A stretch of 64,000 nt of DNA from assembly GCF_000621605.1 (NCBI RefSeq), contig NZ_JHXX01000001.1:434001-498000 (forward strand), read 5' to 3'. Positions 59,163-64,000 of this stretch are shown here, piece by piece (position 1 is the first letter of the stretch; every line of letters starts with the position of its first letter). Position numbers and translations under genes: made by a program. The stretch is from Butyrivibrio sp. MC2021. Lineage in GTDB: Bacteria > Bacillota > Clostridia > Lachnospirales > Lachnospiraceae. The notes under the pieces were generated by a model, which was not told the origin of the DNA, ran no database searches, and was given only the letters and a program-made list of their open reading frames with translations.

Positions 59163-60818
59163 TTATTGTTGGATAGTTTCAACTATTGCAGGAAGCAGCT
59201 GCTTCTTGCGGGAAACAACTCCTGCAAGCCTTGCGCTTCCACCACTAACTGTTGTTCCAAAGGCACTGTTTAAGGTATGCTCTGCCTTTGCTCCGGCGTA
59301 GACCACCTCTGAGGCCTCTTCGATAATATTGGTAAGCATAAAGAAAAGCATATCCAGTCCGTCATCGGAGGCAACCTTGGAAAGTTCCGGAGAAATCTTC
59401 TCCTTGATCTCCACCAGCTCCTCGGCACTCATGGAATTGATCTGTCCGATTCCTATGGTCATATCATCAACAGTAAATTTCTTGAAGTCCTGATGGAGGA
59501 TCTCCTTGGCTGTCTTGCCGCTGAGGTTGGAGCCCGCATGGAACATCTCCTTGGCAAAGGCTTCAAAATCTATCTCTGCGATGCTTGCCAGTTCCTCTCC
59601 TGCCTTCTTGTCTATCTTGGTGCAGGTAGGCGATCTGAACATAAGAGTATCGGAAAGAATAGCCGCCAGTAACAGTCCTGCTATGGTCTTATCTATCTCG
59701 ACTCCGTATTCCTTGTACATCAGATAAATGATGGTACAGGTGGAGCCAAGAGGCTGATTCCTGAAGAATACAGGGCCAGCGGTCTCAATGGTGCGAAGTC
59801 TGTGATGATCAATGATCTCCAGAATCTCCGCTCCGTCGGCGCCGTTAACAGCCTGGTTCTTCTCGTTGTGATCCACAAGAATAAGCTGTTTCTTCTTGGC
59901 ACCCAGGAAATTTCTTCGGCTGATCATTCCGATATAATTATCATTCTTATCAAGAACCGGGAAGTATCTGTGCCTCATGGAAGCCATTACTTCCTGAATA
60001 TCTTCAATAAAATCATCCATGTGGAAGCTCACAAGATTATCTGTCTTCATGATGTGTTCCACTGGCATACTCTGGTTTATAAGTCTCGCTACAACGAAGG
60101 TGTCATGAGGAGTCATGATGATCTTACAGCCATGCTCCTGAGCCTGGATCTGTATGGTCTTGGCAACGCTTGCTCCCTCGCAGACTATAATGCATCCGGC
60201 ATTCATCTCAATGGCACAGAGCTGCATATCATATCTGTTTCCGAGAATTACCACATCTCCCTCTTCAATGACATTTTCCATCATATCGGGATTGGCTGCA
60301 GCAATTACAACCTTTCCTCTGGTGAGGACATCCTCCACATCTCCCACGATAAGTTCACCGTCCAGGGTCTCTACGATGTTCTTATAGCAAGTGCCTGCCT
60401 CTGAAAGAATCTTAGGATCTATAACATCCATATATGTCTCAACTATGTCATTGGTGGTTATAATACCTGACAGCTGATTTCCTTCTGTAACACAGAGGGT
60501 CACAACATTGGCATCCCTCATCTTAGCCCAGGCATTTTTAAGGGAAAGATTGGCTGAAGTACCCTCCAGCATACGAATCTCCATGTCCCTTACCTGAGTT
60601 CTAACGTCCTTAATATATGCAGGAACTTCCACCCCGAAATGAGAAAGCACGAACTGTGTCTCCTCATTGAGATGCCCGGCTCTGGCTGCAATGTAATCGC
60701 CGCCTGTGATCTCCCGCTTGAGATTGGCATAGGTAATGGCCGCGCATATGGAATCCGTATCAGGGTTCTTGTGCCCCATTACCAGAACTGGTCTGTTATT
60801 ATCCATTTTATATCCCAT
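59163..60818 (-). CDS. ppaC: Manganese-dependent inorganic pyrophosphatase with CBS regulatory domains
   Basis: A 551-residue cytoplasmic DHH-family enzyme hydrolysing pyrophosphate. Metal ligands are in GHKNPDTDS (His16, Asp20, Asp22) and in IIDHHRLR. Between the two parts of the DHH domain is an insert of about 230 residues with paired CBS motifs (IITTNDIVETYM, YIGMISRRNFLG) and a DRTGG-like segment. Pyrophosphatases with this insert are inhibited by AMP/ADP and activated by ATP or diadenosine polyphosphates. The C-terminal DHHA2 domain ends in SRKKQLLPAI. GAGG eight bases before ATG 60818 sets the start. Confidence 0.94.
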   Translation of the reverse strand: MGYKMDNNRPVLVMGHKNPDTDSICAAITYANLKREITGGDYIAARAGHLNEETQFVLSHFGVEVPAYIKDVRTQVRDMEIRMLEGTSANLSLKNAWAKMRDANVVTLCVTEGNQLSGIITTNDIVETYMDVIDPKILSEAGTCYKNIVETLDGELIVGDVEDVLTRGKVVIAAANPDMMENVIEEGDVVILGNRYDMQLCAIEMNAGCIIVCEGASVAKTIQIQAQEHGCKIIMTPHDTFVVARLINQSMPVEHIMKTDNLVSFHMDDFIEDIQEVMASMRHRYFPVLDKNDNYIGMISRRNFLGAKKKQLILVDHNEKNQAVNGADGAEILEIIDHHRLRTIETAGPVFFRNQPLGSTCTIIYLMYKEYGVEIDKTIAGLLLAAILSDTLMFRSPTCTKIDKKAGEELASIAEIDFEAFAKEMFHAGSNLSGKTAKEILHQDFKKFTVDDMTIGIGQINSMSAEELVEIKEKISPELSKVASDDGLDMLFFMLTNIIEEASEVVYAGAKAEHTLNSAFGTTVSGGSARLAGVVSRKKQLLPAIVETIQQ

Positions 60819-60921
60819 TCTTAGTCCTCTTCGGTAAAATTAGTTCTCATTCCATCTTAACGCATTTAAACACACTTTATCTACAGTTTTCAATTTTTTT
60901 ATATTACCATTCACAGTTTTT

Positions 60922-62652
60922 TCATGCGAACTGGCTGTTGTACAGTTCGTAGTAGAAGCCCTTCTTCTCAAGAAGCTCTCCGTGATTGCCCTGCTCCAGG
61001 ATATGTCCGTCCTTCATAACCAGGATAACATCAGCTTCTCTGATGGTTGAAAGCCTGTGGGCTACGATAAAGCTGGTTCTGCCCTTCATCATCCTGTTAA
61101 AGGCCTTCTGGATCCTGATCTCAGTGCTGGTATCAATGGAGGAAGTAGCCTCATCAAGGATCAGCATAGGAGGAATGTCCAGCATAACCCTGGTGATGCA
61201 AAGAAGCTGCTTCTGTCCCTGAGACAGATTGCCTCCGTTCTCGGTGATAACGGTATCATAACCGTCGGGAAGTCTCTTGATAAAGCTATGGGCATGGGAT
61301 GCCTTGGCAGCCTCTATTATCTGTTCATCGGTATAGCCCTCTCTTCCAAGAGTGATGTTATCACGAACGGTTCCGTTTCTGAGCCAGGTCTCCTGCAGCA
61401 CCATTCCGTAGCAGTCCCTGATATCTCTTCTCTTGATATCTCTTATGTCGCGTCCGTCTACACTGATGGCACCCTTATCCACATCATAGAATCTCATCAA
61501 AAGATTGATAAGAGTGGTCTTTCCGCTACCTGTGGGACCGACAATGGCAACTCTCTGGCCCTTTTTGACCTTGAGGTTCAACTCTTTGATAAGCTCTTTT
61601 GTCTTATCATAGGAGAACTCCACGTTGTCAAAAGAAACCTCTCCTTCTGGAGTAAAGTTCTCCGGAGCGCTCTCTTTATCTGCTGTTTCAGGCTTTTCTT
61701 CTATGATTGCAAATACTCTCTCTGCGCAGGCGAGAGCATTCTGAAGCTCAGTTACAACGCCTGAAATCTCATTAAAGGGCTTGGTATACTGATTGGCGTA
61801 GCTAAGGAAAATGGTAAGTCCGCCCACAGTCATGCCCCCGGCGATACAAACAAATGCTCCGAACAGAGCAACCGCAGCATAAACAAGGTTGTTGACACAT
61901 CTTGTGCTGGGATTGGTAAGGGAAGAAATGAAAGTTGCCTTAATACTGGTCTTTCTGAGTCTTTCATTTATTTCCCCGAAGGTCTCAAGATTCTCATCCT
62001 CATGGGCAAAGGCTTTGACAATTGAAAGATTGCCAACCATCTCATCAACAAAGGCTGTCTGATCAGCCCTGGACTGGCTCTGTTCCTTGAACAGCTTAAA
62101 GGATCTGTCAGCAATGAACTTGGCGATAAAAAGTGACAACGGTGTGAGTACCACCACCACTATTGCTATCTTAAAGTTCAGATAAAACATGAAAACCAGG
62201 GTTCCGACTATGGTCACAATTCCTGTAAAAAGCTGGGAAAATCCCATGAGAAGACCGTCAGCAAAAAGGTCTACATCTGAGATTATCCTGCTTACGATAT
62301 CTCCGGTTTGTTTGGAATCCAGATATTCAAAGGGCAAGATCTGAAGCTTGTCAAATGCCTCTTTTCTAACATCTCTTACAACCTGGAAGGTTATCTTGTT
62401 GTTGGACTGATTCATGATCCACTGGCATATTGAAATAATGGCAATGGCAATGACCATTCTTATAATTATCGCTGCTATCCTGCCAAAATCCACAGCTCCG
62501 GGACCAACGATGCAATCAATGGCATCACCGGCCAGAATAGGTACATACAGCGAAAGAAGTGCTGTAACCACAGCCAGTGTCAAGGATACAAATATCAGAA
62601 AGCGATATTTTCCGGCATATTTAAGTACTTTTTTAAGGGTTCCCTTTTTCAT
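60922..62652 (-). CDS. ABC exporter, half-transporter with intact catalytic site
   Basis: A 576-residue type IV ABC exporter half. Six helices lie in residues 1-310. The ATPase domain has Walker A GPTGSGKTT, Q-loop MVLQETWLRNG, signature LSQGQKQ (Gln for Gly), Walker B MLILDEATSSIDT with catalytic Glu, and switch VAHRLST. With its upstream partner it forms a heterodimer of the TM287/288 (LmrCD) kind. The overlap with the partner gene is 4 nt (ATGA). Multidrug or peptide export is likely; the substrate is unknown. Confidence 0.94.
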   Translation of the reverse strand: MKKGTLKKVLKYAGKYRFLIFVSLTLAVVTALLSLYVPILAGDAIDCIVGPGAVDFGRIAAIIIRMVIAIAIISICQWIMNQSNNKITFQVVRDVRKEAFDKLQILPFEYLDSKQTGDIVSRIISDVDLFADGLLMGFSQLFTGIVTIVGTLVFMFYLNFKIAIVVVVLTPLSLFIAKFIADRSFKLFKEQSQSRADQTAFVDEMVGNLSIVKAFAHEDENLETFGEINERLRKTSIKATFISSLTNPSTRCVNNLVYAAVALFGAFVCIAGGMTVGGLTIFLSYANQYTKPFNEISGVVTELQNALACAERVFAIIEEKPETADKESAPENFTPEGEVSFDNVEFSYDKTKELIKELNLKVKKGQRVAIVGPTGSGKTTLINLLMRFYDVDKGAISVDGRDIRDIKRRDIRDCYGMVLQETWLRNGTVRDNITLGREGYTDEQIIEAAKASHAHSFIKRLPDGYDTVITENGGNLSQGQKQLLCITRVMLDIPPMLILDEATSSIDTSTEIRIQKAFNRMMKGRTSFIVAHRLSTIREADVILVMKDGHILEQGNHGELLEKKGFYYELYNSQFA

Positions 62653-64000
62653 ACCGCTCCCTCCTTCTTATACTGTGAATCATAAATTTCTCTGTAGAGC
62701 TCGCATTCCGCCATCAGTTCTTCGTGAGTTCCGATGCCGGCTGCCTTTCCGTTATCAAGAACAATGATCTTGTCACAGTTAATTACAGAGGATGCACGCT
62801 GGGATACGATAAAGGTTGTAGGGGCATTGTCCATTTTAGCAATGGCCTCCCTGAGGTTCTTATCAGTCAGATAATCCAGTGCTGAGGCGCTGTCATCAAG
62901 GATAAGGATCTCAGGCTTTCTCACAAGGGCTCTTGCTATGGTAAGGCGCTGCTTCTGACCTCCGGAGAAATTCTTTCCTCCCTGAGCCACAACGTAGTCC
63001 AGCTCGTTCTCCTTGCCCTTCACAATTTCCTCAGCCTGGGCAATTCTGAGAGCCTCATAAATTTCTTCATCAGTGGCATCATTTTTGCCCCATTTTATAT
63101 TGTCTCTTATAGTCCCATGGAAAAGAACAGCCTTCTGAGGCACAATGCCTATCCTCTCCCTGAGGGCTTCAAGGCTGTATTCCTTAACATCTTTACCGTC
63201 CAGTATCACACTGCCCTTAGAGGCATCATAAAATCTGGGAATAAGATTGATAAAGGTGGTTTTACCGCTGCCGGTTCCACCGATAACGCCGATCCTGTCT
63301 CCTCTTTTTACAGTGATGCTGATGTCTTCAAGGGAGTCCTCACTGTCTCCCTGATATCTCATGCTCACCTTATCAAATACAACATGATCTTCAGTCTTAT
63401 CAAAGCTCTTTACGGTACCATCCTCCATGGATGACTTAAGCTCAAGAAGCTCCTGTACACGGTTACCGGAGGCAATGGCCTTGGTCACGGTAAGCACCAG
63501 ATTGGCAAACTTGATAAGCTCCACCAGGATCTGAGACATGTAGTTATAAAGAGCAACTATCTGTCCCTGAGAAAGCTGTCCTTCGTGAACATAGATAGCG
63601 CCGCGGTAGATAAGGAAAACCAGCGCCATATTGAGTATTGCATAGGTCACAGGATTCATCAATGCAGTGACAGATCCTACAAACTCCTGAAGATTGAGAA
63701 GGGAATTGTTCTTTTCATGGAAGTTCTTTTTCTCCTTATCTTCAAGACCGAAGGCTCTTATAACCCTGACACCGGTGTGATTTTCTCTGGTGAGGCCCAA
63801 AAGAACGTCAAGACCGCTCTGGATCTTGCCATATCTTGGGATACTCCAGGTCATGATAAATCCCACAACAGCAAAAAGAAGAATTATTGTAAAAAGAAAA
63901 ATAAGAGCCTGGCGGGCATCAATGGTAAAAGCCATCACCATAGCGCCAAATACAACGAAGGGCGATCTAAGGAGCAGTCTTATGGTGAGATTGACACCCT
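62649..64000 (-). CDS. ABC exporter, half-transporter with degenerate catalytic site, 5' end beyond window
   Basis: The N-terminal helices are cut by the window edge; the frame is open to 64000 and reads VNLTIRLLLRSPFVVFGA just before the first internal ATG. The ATPase domain has Walker A GGTGSGKTT, signature FSGGQKQRL and Walker B ILILDDSASALDY. In the last, Asp replaces the catalytic Glu, and the switch is VSQRAS with Gln instead of His. This marks the degenerate half of a heterodimeric exporter. It is translated first, then the intact half at 60922. Confidence 0.93.
   Translation of the reverse strand, partial: GVNLTIRLLLRSPFVVFGAMVMAFTIDARQALIFLFTIILLFAVVGFIMTWSIPRYGKIQSGLDVLLGLTRENHTGVRVIRAFGLEDKEKKNFHEKNNSLLNLQEFVGSVTALMNPVTYAILNMALVFLIYRGAIYVHEGQLSQGQIVALYNYMSQILVELIKFANLVLTVTKAIASGNRVQELLELKSSMEDGTVKSFDKTEDHVVFDKVSMRYQGDSEDSLEDISITVKRGDRIGVIGGTGSGKTTFINLIPRFYDASKGSVILDGKDVKEYSLEALRERIGIVPQKAVLFHGTIRDNIKWGKNDATDEEIYEALRIAQAEEIVKGKENELDYVVAQGGKNFSGGQKQRLTIARALVRKPEILILDDSASALDYLTDKNLREAIAKMDNAPTTFIVSQRASSVINCDKIIVLDNGKAAGIGTHEELMAECELYREIYDSQYKKEGAV

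Noticed and set aside
1..64000. CRISPR arrays, insertion sequences, prophage genes and riboswitches
   Set aside because: I found no spaced direct repeats, transposase, integrase, phage structural gene or recognisable aptamer in the sequence.

Overview
This 64 kb window reads as chromosome of an anaerobic, plant-fibre-degrading Firmicute of the family Lachnospiraceae, most like Butyrivibrio or Pseudobutyrivibrio. The basis is gene content: GH51 and GH127 arabinofuranosidases, an oxygen-sensitive class III ribonucleotide reductase, the UPF0210/ACT-domain pair, a YtrA-type GntR/ABC operon, and hybrid kinases and HD-GYP proteins of a kind common in that family. The genus is inference. Every protein-coding gene I accept lies on the minus strand, so transcription runs from high to low coordinates. 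Only a tRNA-Gly is on the plus strand. I see no phage, IS element, CRISPR array or rRNA.

Layout, low to high coordinate. 1-4.5 kb: mnmA, a GH51 arabinofuranosidase, manA and a truncated ROK sugar kinase, closely spaced. 4.7-10.9 kb: a DUF2974 serine hydrolase, a PNPOx-like protein, a HAD phosphatase, a 7TM hybrid histidine kinase and a flavin reductase-like protein. 10.9-11.8 kb: a run of hairpins, mscL with a zinc-ribbon tail, and tRNA-Gly(CCC), with divergent overlapping promoters. 11.8-22.5 kb: an eight-gene operon headed by a YtrA-type repressor that mixes an ABC-2 exporter pair, two MalF/MalG-type importer permeases, an HlyD-type adaptor, a MacB-periplasmic-domain protein and a large substrate-binding lipoprotein. 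This is the most unusual locus. 22.5-25.7 kb: a second ABC transporter plus an MscS channel. 25.8-27.6 kb: UPF0210/ACT. 27.7-31.1 kb: a secreted-looking C39-like peptidase with two unknown genes, and an MBL hydrolase. 31.2-36.6 kb: a zf-HC2 membrane protein, a shortened PolA, coaE and an FtsA-like ATPase. 36.7-40 kb: nrdD and nrdG with paired NrdR-type boxes. 40-46.3 kb: GPH symporter plus GT-B-like protein, an HD-GYP protein and GH127. 46.4-57.1 kb: a signalling cluster (STAS/RsbW-like pair, two HD-GYP proteins, response regulator, propeller-type hybrid kinase) with a relic of a YesM/LytS-type kinase. 57.2-64 kb: tRNA-Leu(CAA), Nudix, tcdA, CBS-type Mn-pyrophosphatase and a heterodimeric ABC exporter cut by the window edge.

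How the genes may work together: GH51, GH127, ManA, the ROK kinase and the GPH symporter fit intracellular use of arabinose- and hexose-containing oligosaccharides. The three HD-GYP proteins and two phosphorelay kinases form a dense sensory/c-di-GMP layer. Starts were moved downstream of the longest open frame where a Shine-Dalgarno sequence supported it. Function calls rest on motif recognition; no database search was run.
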